Assembly: GCA_016875195.1 (NCBI GenBank) | Contig: VGRY01000005.1 | Location: 51,263-115,262 of the forward strand | Direction of reading: 5' to 3' | Length of the DNA stretch: 64,000 nucleotides | Source of the DNA: Deltaproteobacteria bacterium | Lineage (GTDB): Bacteria > Desulfobacterota > BSN033 > UBA1163 | Part shown: one piece after another, positions 48,818-56,517 of the stretch | How positions within the stretch are numbered: the stretch's first letter is position 1 | Layout of the letters: the number at the start of each line of letters is the position of its first letter | Program-made: the position numbers and the translations under genes | Notes under the pieces: model-generated | Databases searched by the model: none | What the model saw: only the letters and a program-made list of their open reading frames with translations | Told to the model about the DNA's origin: nothing

Positions 48818-50074
48818 TTAATTGCTCTTGGTCCATTCGTGCCAGTCCAGCCCGGTCTTCTTCTCCCAGTCGGCTCCGAATTTCCCGTTGAAGTAAACCT
48901 TCAATTTTTCGTAGAGGCGGTTCCACCCGGGCAGATATTCATTCGTCAGGACATCTTCAAGGAAGGGAACGATCTCCCCCAGCTTTTCCTTGGGGAGATA
49001 GGAGCGGGCCTTCAAATGAAAGGACCGCTTCAGCGCCTCGGAGGAAAGGGCATGAGAGGTGAGCATGGCCACACGGAAGTTCCGGCTTACAGCGAGCTCC
49101 AGCAGGTCAAACCCGCGAACCCCCATGATATCGAGAATGACGATATCATAATCCTTTGACCTTAATAATTTTTCTGCCTCGGAGAAGGTGGTGGCTTTGT
49201 CGATTTTACACTCCGGGCAAGATCCTAAAATCTCCTCTTCCAGCACCGCCAAGACGTCCGGTTCATCATCGACGGCCAACACCCGTTTCCCGTCCAAAAC
49301 CGGTTTTTTCATCCTTTCATTCTCGTTCACCGGCGGAAAAGCGGGAATCCGGATGGTGAAACAGGTCCCTGCATCTTTAAGGCTTACGAACCGTATCTCT
49401 CCGCCCATGGCTTTGATCAAAGCCTTGACACCGATCAGTCCAAGCCCCAACCCGGGGAACTCGGTGCGCTTTTTTTCATTGAACGGAGAGAAGCGCTCGA
49501 AGATAGCCCCCTCTTTACCCAGGGGAATCCCCGGCCCATCATCCTCCACTGAGATGAACAGGTCGTCTTCTCCAAAGATCGTTACGGCCATGCGGCTTCG
49601 CCTGTACTTTAAGGCATTGCTGATCAGGTTTCGGAGGATCTGCTCGACTTTGTTCGGATCGTGACAGAAAGGCGACGTGCAATACCGCCCGGTCAATTCC
49701 AGGGAAATCCGGTGCGATTCAAGCATCCGCTGAAACTCTTCCTCTGAATTAGCACGCGAAAACTTCTCTGCTTCATCCGGAAGAATCGTCTCCATGGCCT
49801 CCAGGAGAGATTCTTTAAGAGCCCTGGTCAAATCAAAAGGCTCCCTTTTAAACAGCTTTTCTTCCGAGAGCAGGAGCTCGACCATCTCCTGGACCAGCGT
49901 CTGTGATTTTCTGATATTCCTCAGCGTCCGCTCCAGCGTGAGCTTCTGTTGTTTTGTGAGTGAACCATACCTTTCCGATTTCTCAAGCAGGTTCTTCACG
50001 CCTGAAGCGGCAATGGAAAGAGGGCTTCTGAGATCATGGATAAAAAGATCCACCATGTGTTCTTTCGTATTCAT
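48818..50074 (-). CDS. histidine kinase fused to a receiver domain
   Basis: A 418-residue hybrid sensor protein with no membrane segment. The dimerisation/phosphoacceptor region has FIHDLRSPLS (His13), followed by the ATP-binding domain with LRNLISNALKY, EDDGPGIPLG and FPGLGLGLIGVKA. A receiver domain (about 263-375) has VLAVDDEP, Asp315 in VILDIMG and Lys362. A short C-terminal helical piece ends WHEWTKSN. ATG 50074 follows GGGGAG; a longer frame would be translated from the repeat at 50082-50132. It carries CTSPFCHD, a Cys pair, in the ATPase domain. It is probably cotranscribed with the GAF kinase upstream. Confidence 0.88.
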   Translation of the reverse strand: MNTKEHMVDLFIHDLRSPLSIAASGVKNLLEKSERYGSLTKQQKLTLERTLRNIRKSQTLVQEMVELLLSEEKLFKREPFDLTRALKESLLEAMETILPDEAEKFSRANSEEEFQRMLESHRISLELTGRYCTSPFCHDPNKVEQILRNLISNALKYRRSRMAVTIFGEDDLFISVEDDGPGIPLGKEGAIFERFSPFNEKKRTEFPGLGLGLIGVKALIKAMGGEIRFVSLKDAGTCFTIRIPAFPPVNENERMKKPVLDGKRVLAVDDEPDVLAVLEEEILGSCPECKIDKATTFSEAEKLLRSKDYDIVILDIMGVRGFDLLELAVSRNFRVAMLTSHALSSEALKRSFHLKARSYLPKEKLGEIVPFLEDVLTNEYLPGWNRLYEKLKVYFNGKFGADWEKKTGLDWHEWTKSN

Positions 50075-50081
50075 TTTCAAG

Positions 50082-50132
50082 CTCCCCTCTCCCTCCGTTC
50101 CCTCCTTGCTAAAGGGGGGTAAGGGGGGATTA
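50082..50132. repeat. CTCCC/GGGGGGATTA extragenic inverted repeat, copy 6
   Basis: CTCCCCTCTCCCTCCGTTCC and GGGGTAAGGGGGGATTA are arms around TCCTTGCTAAAGG. It lies between the two kinase genes and touches the stop region of the upstream one. Confidence 0.6.
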
Positions 50133-51518
50133 TCATTTTGCTTCTCCGAAAGACAAACAGAATGTGCTTCCTCCGGATTTATGGCAGTCCTCAATCCTTT
50201 TGCAATGGGGGCATGCCGAAATCTTCCCGGGGCAAAGGTCCCGGTCCGTTGGACTATGGACGCATCTCTGGCTTGCAACACCTACATCAAAACCGAACAA
50301 CTGGCCATAAGTTTTAATGCGCAGAAGGTCGAGCCCTTTGCCCCCCGCGCCGAAGTCGTAAGGTTTTTTCGACGCGTAAAGCTCGGTGTCGAGGGTATGG
50401 AAAAGGCCACCGAACAGATGTCTTTGATTCTCCTTGGTAATCCCGATGCCGAAATCCTGCACCTTCATCTGAATCCATTGGGCCTTCTGCTCAAGGACAA
50501 CCCGGATCATGCCTTCGTCGGGTGTGTTCTCGATCGCATTTTTCAAGAGTCCCAACAGGATCTCTTCAAGGATGGTGGAATCCATCCTCAGGCTTAGGTC
50601 TTGTGCCCCTTCGAAATAAAAGCGAAGATCGCGATGGGACGCCTCTTTCCTAACCTTATCCAGGACATGCTCGGTGAAAGGGTAAAGCAGGACGGAGGAT
50701 AGGGAAATCGTTCCTATGGCATTGAGTACCTCAAGACGGGAGGCGCTCTCTAGTTTCTGATAGGACCGGATAATCTGATCGGTCTCCTGCTGGATTTGAG
50801 AGAGCCGGTTCAGGTTTTTTTCGAGCGATTCATAAATTTCTTCTCTCACCATAGGCGGGGTTTGAGATTGAGTTTTTTTCTTGATCAGACGGATATTCCC
50901 CTGCACCACGGAGAGGGGTGTTCTCAGCTCGTGCGAAAGATGGTCAAGAGCCCTACTTTTGGCCTTGTTTAACTGCTCCAGTTCCTTTTTGGATTGCTGG
51001 AGCGCATCGATCCTGGCCTGCTGGAGCCTTGCATTCTCAATCGCCACGGCTCCCTGGCGGACCAGGGTGCTCAATAATTCGTCGTCGTCCGATAGATAGG
51101 GATCACCGGAGAGCTTCTCCCCCAGCCCTATGCCCCCGGTCATGGTTGAATCGACATGAAATGGAACCCATATTTGCAGGTTGAAGGAAGAAAGCACGGG
51201 GTCGAGGTGGATTTTTGTCATTTCCTCTGAGCTCAAAGAATTATCCGATTCAATTTTTTGAACGAATAAATCTAAGGACCCCGGAGGAAACCCGCGCTGG
51301 GTTATGGCATCGACCTTCCCTCGGGTTTTATCGAAGAGAAAAAGGATACCCCGGGAGGCGCCGAAGGTCCCGATCACCATCAACAGAAGGTTTCTTATAA
51401 TCTCATTAGTCTCTCTTAAATACCCGATCTCCTGGCTTAAATCGTAGAGAGCCTTCAGATAAAAAATCCTCTTCTCAAGCTCTTGCTGAGGATGTCTTAC
51501 GTCATCTTCCATCTTCAA
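50133..51518 (-). CDS. GAF-domain histidine kinase with Cys-rich insert in the ATPase domain
   Basis: A 461-residue soluble kinase. The GAF domain spans about 30-165, a coiled coil about 165-190. The phosphoacceptor is His196 in LSHELRTPL. The ATPase domain has LLKNAIENTPD (N box), VQDFGIGI and DFGAGGKGLDL. Between the last box and the terminal strand (STFCLSF) sits an extra segment with Cys419, 429, 436, 439 and 445, including CPHC. That spacing suggests a zinc or iron-sulfur site within the catalytic domain; I recall similar inserts in other Deltaproteobacterial kinases. No membrane span is present. It may sense a cytosolic redox or metal signal. Its response regulator is probably the downstream hybrid. 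Confidence 0.88.
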   Translation of the reverse strand: MKMEDDVRHPQQELEKRIFYLKALYDLSQEIGYLRETNEIIRNLLLMVIGTFGASRGILFLFDKTRGKVDAITQRGFPPGSLDLFVQKIESDNSLSSEEMTKIHLDPVLSSFNLQIWVPFHVDSTMTGGIGLGEKLSGDPYLSDDDELLSTLVRQGAVAIENARLQQARIDALQQSKKELEQLNKAKSRALDHLSHELRTPLSVVQGNIRLIKKKTQSQTPPMVREEIYESLEKNLNRLSQIQQETDQIIRSYQKLESASRLEVLNAIGTISLSSVLLYPFTEHVLDKVRKEASHRDLRFYFEGAQDLSLRMDSTILEEILLGLLKNAIENTPDEGMIRVVLEQKAQWIQMKVQDFGIGITKENQRHLFGGLFHTLDTELYASKKPYDFGAGGKGLDLLRIKTYGQLFGFDVGVASQRCVHSPTDRDLCPGKISACPHCKRIEDCHKSGGSTFCLSFGEAK

Positions 51519-51573
51519 TGGTTTCCGTGATCTTTGTTATTGGAACTGAGACCGACCCCTTCCCCTAATAATC

Positions 51574-51730
51574 CCTTCCCCCTCCGGAGGCTGTGTCGCA
51601 TTTCCCTTTTCGTCATTGCGAGCGACCGGAGGGAGCGTGGCAATCTCAGGATTATCAATACGTTATGAGATTGCTTCGGTCGTTTCACTCCCTCGCAATG
51701 ACATTACGACACAGTCTCCCGATGGGGAGG
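51574..51730. repeat. nested palindrome (GACTGTGTCGTAAT outer / CATTGCGAG inner)
   Basis: Outer arms GGAGGCTGTGTCGCATT and ATTACGACACAGTCTCC extend into CCCCCTCC/GGGGAGGGG. The inner core is GTCATTGCGAGCG ... CTCGCAATGAC (51612-51702), with GGCAATCTCAG/ATGAGATTGC within it. The outer arms equal those at 37468-37626; the core equals that at 44517-44644. Confidence 0.85.
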
Positions 51731-51891
51731 GGAGCCTGCCTGCCGGTAGGCAGGGGTGGGGGTGGACAAAACAGAGGCCATTGGCTCTCCCCCCTTCCGC
51801 CGAGGGGGAAGAATTTCATGTAACATTTATAAAAAGTTAGAGATAAATCCTCAACGCTTTGGTGCAATTGCTCAGAAAATAAACCCCAAAC

Positions 51892-51994
51892 GGTCCGCTT
51901 GTTAAGCGGACCCTACGGATAATGTATTCAATATATAGGGCCTGTTCACCGAACAGGCCGAGGTTTCATTGTTCGTGGATGGCCAAATGGCCAT
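51892..51994. repeat. cluster of three different short palindromes
   Basis: GGTCCGCTTG/TTAAGCGGACC followed by CTACGG (51892-51912), GGCCTGTTC/GAACAGGCC preceded by TAGGG (51939-51959), and ATGGCCAAATGGCCAT (51979-51994). The first two share the CCCTAC/TAGGG edge seen in the other hairpins. They lie just downstream of the STAS-domain gene. The surrounding 51.5-52.0 kb gap has no gene. Confidence 0.75.
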
Positions 51995-52003
51995 GACAAT
52001 TAC

Positions 52004-52348
52004 CTAAAAATCTTTCAGAGCTGCCTCTTCCGACGGAAAGATTTCCGTGTATTTCGTCAACCCCACCATACTGAAAATCTTTTGAAAATGGTCCGATAGA
52101 CCCGTAATTCGAATCGTCTGATCGTTCTCCCTGCTTTCGGCAGCGATTCCGATCAAAATGGCAATCCCGCCGCTGTTAATGTAACTGTCCTTGTCAAAAC
52201 AGAGCAATACCTTTTTGGTTCCGTCGGCGCTCACTTTCTGGTAAGCCTTCTCAATGGCTTCTCCGGTGATCGCTGTAACATCTCCCCTGATGGCAATGAT
52301 GGAGATGTCATTCTTATTAGAGATGGATACCTCAATGTCTTTATTCAT
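52004..52348 (-). CDS. STAS-domain anti-sigma factor antagonist (RsbV-like)
   Basis: A 114-residue single STAS domain. It opens DIEVSISNKNDISIIAIRGD and has the phosphorylatable Ser59 in YINSGGIAILIGI. In the partner-switching scheme, the unphosphorylated form binds an RsbW-like kinase and frees that kinase's target. ATG 52348 is chosen; a GTG two codons upstream would also read. It lies downstream of the kinase gene at 52528 with a ~180-base gap containing small inverted repeats, and near a SpoIIE-type phosphatase gene that could dephosphorylate it. Confidence 0.9.
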   Translation of the reverse strand: MNKDIEVSISNKNDISIIAIRGDVTAITGEAIEKAYQKVSADGTKKVLLCFDKDSYINSGGIAILIGIAAESRENDQTIRITGLSDHFQKIFSMVGLTKYTEIFPSEEAALKDF

Positions 52349-52527
52349 AACCACCCATACCCTTCGTAGAAAATTTATCTATAGACCTTTACTCTTTATC
52401 TGAGATCCTGATACCCTGGTATCCTGCTTCTCGGTACGAGTCGATTCCGACCTGATATCCTGATCACCTGATATCCTTATTTTAGCGTACATAAGTTACT
52501 GGTCCGCTTGGAAACGCTAAAATAAAG
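52349..52527. other. intergenic inverted repeats between RsbW- and RsbV-like genes
   Basis: CGGTACGAGTCGATTCCGAC near 52434 resembles a stretch near 46705. CCTGATATCCTGATCACC repeats are next to it. TTTTAGCGT (52481-52489) and ACGCTAAAA (52514-52522) form an inverted pair just after the kinase stop codon. No gene is seen. Confidence 0.5.
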
Positions 52528-52956
52528 TCATTTATCCAGATAGATAATCATCCTTACGATGTTGCCGCCTTCGGGGCCGGATTCAAAAGTAACCTCATTG
52601 ACCATGTTTTTGATCAGAAAGATCCCCCATCCCCGGGCTTTATCTTTTCCTTCTATTTTGTTTTCGATCCTGGGCGCAGGGATTTCATCTATTCCTTTTC
52701 CTTCATCCTTTACTGAAACCTGAAGTTTCGATTCCTCAACCGTCAGCGTAATCCCCACCTTCGTGCTGGTGTCCATTTTATTTCCATGTTCGATGGCGTT
52801 CAGACACGCCTCAGCCACAGCCGTCTTCAGGTCTTCAACCCGGTCCTCCGTGAAGCCCATGTTTTTAGCTGTCGTAGCCGCACACTCCATGGCCACCTTC
52901 TCAAACCCCATCACACTCGGTATATGCAGCTCAATCTTATTATCCGGAGTCATCAT
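52528..52956 (-). CDS. RsbW-like anti-sigma serine kinase
   Basis: A 142-residue GHKL-fold kinase of the HATPase_c_2 class. The N box is AVAEACLNAIEHGNK (Asn53), G1 is VKDEGKGIDEI, and the ATP lid has RGWGIFLIKNMV. It phosphorylates the serine of a STAS partner and binds a sigma factor or another output protein. No sigma gene is in the window. The start Met pair (52956, 52953) lacks a good ribosome site. It is separated from the phosphatase gene at 53995 by a toxin-antitoxin pair. Confidence 0.9.
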   Translation of the reverse strand: MMTPDNKIELHIPSVMGFEKVAMECAATTAKNMGFTEDRVEDLKTAVAEACLNAIEHGNKMDTSTKVGITLTVEESKLQVSVKDEGKGIDEIPAPRIENKIEGKDKARGWGIFLIKNMVNEVTFESGPEGGNIVRMIIYLDK

Positions 52957-53096
52957 GTATAGCTCGATTCTACAGAAATACGAACAAATTGAAGTTTAGC
53001 CGTATAATAGTAATTTCCAACAGAAAAGTCAAATATTTTCGAATGTTTGACATTATGGAATACTCATGGTAAGTTACAATAAAAACTACTTCAAAT

Positions 53097-53435
53097 ATGA
53101 TAAAGGGACCTATAGAAGATAAAATTCATAAGTTAGCTAAGAATGACCGGATAGCTTTTAAGAAACATACTGCATTGCGGATGCGCCAAAGAGGAATATC
53201 TTCTGAGGAAGTCAATCAAGCATTACAAAACTGTAAAGTAATAGAAAGATATCCAAATGATTATCCTTTGCCAAGCGGATTGGTTATCGGATACACTAAA
53301 GTAAAGCGGCCCATCCATGCAGTGATAGTAATAGACGAGGAGGACGAGAAAGAAGAAATGGGATGGATCATCACGGTATATGAGCCAAACATCTCGGAAT
53401 GGATGGAAGGATTTGAGAAAAGGAGAAAGAAATGA
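53097..53435 (+). CDS. DUF4258 domain protein, probable toxin
   Basis: A 112-residue basic protein with the DUF4258 pattern: FKKHTALRMRQRGISSEEVN, CKVIERYPNDYPLPSG and a strand-rich end WIITVYEP. DUF4258 proteins resemble RelE/BrnT-type mRNA interferases and are often paired with YgiT zinc-finger antitoxins, as here. The gene overlaps the next by four bases (ATGA). No good ribosome site is visible. The pair is oriented against the flanking RsbW and SpoIIE genes, consistent with later insertion. Confidence 0.83.
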   Translation: MIKGPIEDKIHKLAKNDRIAFKKHTALRMRQRGISSEEVNQALQNCKVIERYPNDYPLPSGLVIGYTKVKRPIHAVIVIDEEDEKEEMGWIITVYEPNISEWMEGFEKRRKK

Positions 53436-53665
53436 AATGTCCACAATGTAAAGGGAAGATGGTAAAAGGGAAAAGAACGAACTTGCCTTACGAATCCGAT
53501 GGGGAAAGCATCATTGTTGTGAAGAATGTTCCTGCTTTAACCTGTTCCCAGTGTGGTGAAGCCTACGTGGAGATTAATATTCTCAGAAGAGTCGAGAAAA
53601 TCTTAGCCAAGGCAACTGGGGATGGACTGGTAATGGGTTTTGTTGAGTATGAAAAAGCGGCTTAG
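53432..53665 (+). CDS. YgiT-type zinc finger antitoxin
   Basis: A 77-residue protein starting MKCPQCKGKMVKGKR and containing a second pair in LTCSQCGEAYVEIN. The two CxxC pairs form the MqsA/YgiT zinc finger. The C-terminal helical part (LRRVEKILAKATGDGL) is too short to be the MqsA helix-turn-helix, so DNA binding may need the toxin or be absent. It is the second gene of the DUF4258 pair, overlapping it by four bases. Such units are thought to be toxin-antitoxin systems. Confidence 0.85.
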   Translation: MKCPQCKGKMVKGKRTNLPYESDGESIIVVKNVPALTCSQCGEAYVEINILRRVEKILAKATGDGLVMGFVEYEKAA

Positions 53666-53677
53666 CGCGAAACTGAA

Positions 53678-54024
53678 TTCTCATCGGAGATTATCCTTCA
53701 GAAACGCATGGAAGAAAATATCGTATTTCCATTGATTGCCATCTAACTTTAAACAACCTCAATAAACAAGCCTGCCCCCGAGTTCCCTATTGGAAAGATA
53801 CGAAAGAAGTAAAGGCCGATGTCAAAGTGCCGCCAACTCCGCGATATATTTCTCTTGAAAAAGAGATCGCTCAGTTTATTGCCAAAATAGCCAGGGATCA
53901 ACATGTAACCCCGGAGACGTTAGTGAATTTGTGGTCAAAAGAAAGACTTATCAGGGCAGGGAAAAATAAGAGTCCCATTTCGCTTAACCAACCCTCACTC
54001 CACTTTCACCACAACGGCGGTTAG
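53678..54024 (+). pseudogene. remnant of a ribbon-helix-helix-type antitoxin
   Basis: An open frame begins after a stop at about 53676 and has no ATG, GTG or TTG until GTG 53827, yet reads like protein well upstream: KYRISIDCHLTLNNLNKQ, then PYWKDTKEVKADVKVPPTPR. The part after 53827 (ISLEKEIAQFIAKIARDQHV, then TPETLVNLWSKERL) looks like the dimerising helices of a CopG/BrnA-like antitoxin. The 5' end is probably missing. The last residues run antisense into the SpoIIE phosphatase gene. A shortened 65-residue product from GTG 53827 is possible. Confidence 0.4.
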
Positions 54025-56517
54025 GTCGTCGTGTTGTTCGGTTTTGCCGACAAATTGCATGACATCTTGAAGCAATTTTTCTAATAGCTTATCAGCGCCC
54101 CAATTCCGGCCTTCTTCGATTGATGCTAAAAAGCGCTCGAACCCGTACAATTCTCCCTTCTCATTTACCGCCTCCACGATCCCGTCGGTATAAAAAACAA
54201 GTATATCCCCTTTACTTACAGTAACGCGTGTTGCTTCGTAATGGCATTTTTTTACGATCCCAAGGGGGAAACGGTCTCCTTCGGTCTCGACATATTCTGC
54301 TTTTGATTTTTCCGCAGAAAAGAGGATGGGCTGAACCTGGCCTGCATTGGAGAAGGTGAGCGTTCTCTCTTTCGGGTCGAGGACCGCATAGAGGAGCGCC
54401 ACGAACATGCCTTTTTTGACGTCCCGGTGAAGGCGTGCGTTGCCCCGGTTCATCACATCCTCCACAGACTGGTGAGTCTCTGTCAAAACTCGAAAGATGG
54501 ACCGAGAAGCAGCCATGACCAGGGCTCCGGAGACGGCCTTGCCGGAGACATCCCCAACGACAATCCCCAGCCTTTTAGAGCCGTCGTCCGTGATCTCGAT
54601 AAAATCATAAAAATCTCCGCCCACCTCCCTGGCCGGGATGGAACGGGCCACAATCGATAACCCTTCGACCACAGGGGCCTTATCAGGAAGCATGCTGAGC
54701 TGAATATCGTGAGCGATCTTCAGTTCCTCCTCCATCCGGCTCTTCTGGATATTTTCTTCCATCAATTTGGCATTCTCAATGGCGACGGCGCCCTGGTTGG
54801 CCATTGTTCGGAGAAGGTCGATATCCTCCCGGTTATAGAATTTCCCTGATTTCTTCTCTCCCAGGTTAAGAAGTCCAATGACCTTATCCTGAAAAATGAG
54901 TGGCATCATCAGGCTTGCATTCAAGGCCTCAAAGTCTCTCAGGCAGTCCTGACTGATGGTGCGATATTGAGGATCCTCAATAATATCGTATCGGGTCAGT
55001 TCCTTTTTTGATTCTTCGATGATTTTCACCAGAGGCTGTTCCTTTTTGAAAAGCATTTTTTCAATCTCGTTCTTCTTTTCTCCCTCTGCCATACAGACCT
55101 GATATCCATTGCCGGCTGGATTCAAAAGCATGACGGAACTGGTGTTGATGAACATATCCTCCATGAAGGTTCTGGTCATCTGTTTGAGGATCTGACCGAG
55201 ATCGAGCATGGAGGTCATCGCATTGCTGATTTTATCGATAATCTTCCCGTAATCATACTCTTTCCTGAAGAAGATCCGGTCGACCAGGGACTGGATACGG
55301 TTTCGCAAGGGGTTGAAGATGAGAATGATAATCAGCGTGAACACAATTGGGAAAGCCTTGGATTGTGAAATCGCGTATTTCCCCAGAAAAAAGTTTAGGG
55401 AAATGCTTACCAAGATATAAACACCCGCGACCACAGAGGTCACAATGACATAACCCACCGTCCTCCTGATAATGGTCTCAGCATCAAAAAGATTGTGCCT
55501 CACGATAGAATAACCGATAAAGATTGGAAAGAAAATTCCCAAGAGAGGCAAAAAGTTCCAAGGGAAGTCAACTTTCATGAAATGGGCTGATAGCATGAAC
55601 ATTGCAGGGAGGAGCCATCCTATCGTGGCCCCAAAAAGGATCATTTTGCCCCGCTGTCTGACAATGCCAGAAGAGGTTTTGGCCATGGAATGGAGCACCA
55701 GAATAATTACGCCAGCTACGCATAATAAATTGAATAGGCGAATATAGGAAGTGATAGCTTTGATATTGATTGAGACTAAAAAAGGATAAGTAGAGCCTGA
55801 AACCATCTGGGAGGTAAAAACAGAAATTTCAAACACCAGAGCGAGAAGCAAAGCAGGTAAGTAAATCAAGTATTCAAGCCAGGGATATTGGGTGATGATC
55901 TTCTTTTTTTCTGGGAAGATCAGACCAATGTGTAAAAAAAGTGCTCCCCCAAGAGGGACAGCAAAGTAATGGATTGGAACCAGAAAATAGGTTGATTGGA
56001 TCTCAAATCCCGTAACCATATAAATGCCCATGATCAGGCAAAAGAAGAAGAAGACCCAACTCGTGTGAACTTCGGGCTTGATTACATAAACAATAACTCC
56101 CAGAACGAAAAGAGCAAATCCCCCCAGAAACGGCATGAAAAAGACTGTGAAAAAGTCATAAAGGCTGAAAATACTTGAAGGAACAGCTATCTTATTGGTT
56201 TGCCCTTCCGATTCTACAGCATAGTGAACCAGCGTCCCGGGGGGCTTTTGACTGATGATGGACAATAAATCCTTGCTCTCCCTTAAGGGTTGGCCATCTG
56301 CCGAGACAATTTTATCCATGAGTTTAAGGCCCGCTCTGATCCCTGGCCAGTCCGGTGAGCTCATGGACCCTACGTGGGGAACCTTGTAGATCAGGAATCC
56401 TGCAAAGGGCTTATTGATCCACGACAGAGCGTTGATCAAAGAGACGGCGCACACCACAACCATCAGGAGAATAATCCCATAGAAGAGAACGGATGAAATT
56501 TTAAGAGAGTGTTTCAT
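53995..56517 (-). CDS. membrane SpoIIE/RsbU-type protein phosphatase with PDZ-like and GAF domains
   Basis: An 840-residue protein. A first membrane helix (about 8-32) is followed by an extracytoplasmic PDZ-like part (about 45-115: GIRAGLKLMDKIVSADGQPL). Several more membrane helices (about 120-380) lead to a GAF domain (about 435-590) with QGAVAIENAKLMEEN at its end. A PP2C/SpoIIE phosphatase domain (about 625-838) has DIQLSMLPDKAP, REVGGDFYDF, VVGDVSGKAVSGALVM and TEQHDDLTAVVVK. It should dephosphorylate the STAS protein encoded nearby. It overlaps the lnt stop... start by four bases (ATGA), so the two membrane genes are cotranscribed with lnt downstream. Confidence 0.9.
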   Translation of the reverse strand: MKHSLKISSVLFYGIILLMVVVCAVSLINALSWINKPFAGFLIYKVPHVGSMSSPDWPGIRAGLKLMDKIVSADGQPLRESKDLLSIISQKPPGTLVHYAVESEGQTNKIAVPSSIFSLYDFFTVFFMPFLGGFALFVLGVIVYVIKPEVHTSWVFFFFCLIMGIYMVTGFEIQSTYFLVPIHYFAVPLGGALFLHIGLIFPEKKKIITQYPWLEYLIYLPALLLALVFEISVFTSQMVSGSTYPFLVSINIKAITSYIRLFNLLCVAGVIILVLHSMAKTSSGIVRQRGKMILFGATIGWLLPAMFMLSAHFMKVDFPWNFLPLLGIFFPIFIGYSIVRHNLFDAETIIRRTVGYVIVTSVVAGVYILVSISLNFFLGKYAISQSKAFPIVFTLIIILIFNPLRNRIQSLVDRIFFRKEYDYGKIIDKISNAMTSMLDLGQILKQMTRTFMEDMFINTSSVMLLNPAGNGYQVCMAEGEKKNEIEKMLFKKEQPLVKIIEESKKELTRYDIIEDPQYRTISQDCLRDFEALNASLMMPLIFQDKVIGLLNLGEKKSGKFYNREDIDLLRTMANQGAVAIENAKLMEENIQKSRMEEELKIAHDIQLSMLPDKAPVVEGLSIVARSIPAREVGGDFYDFIEITDDGSKRLGIVVGDVSGKAVSGALVMAASRSIFRVLTETHQSVEDVMNRGNARLHRDVKKGMFVALLYAVLDPKERTLTFSNAGQVQPILFSAEKSKAEYVETEGDRFPLGIVKKCHYEATRVTVSKGDILVFYTDGIVEAVNEKGELYGFERFLASIEEGRNWGADKLLEKLLQDVMQFVGKTEQHDDLTAVVVKVE

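Noticed and set aside
49156..49359. Plus-strand small frame within the hybrid kinase gene
   Set aside because: It is antisense to the well-supported receiver/ATPase coding region.
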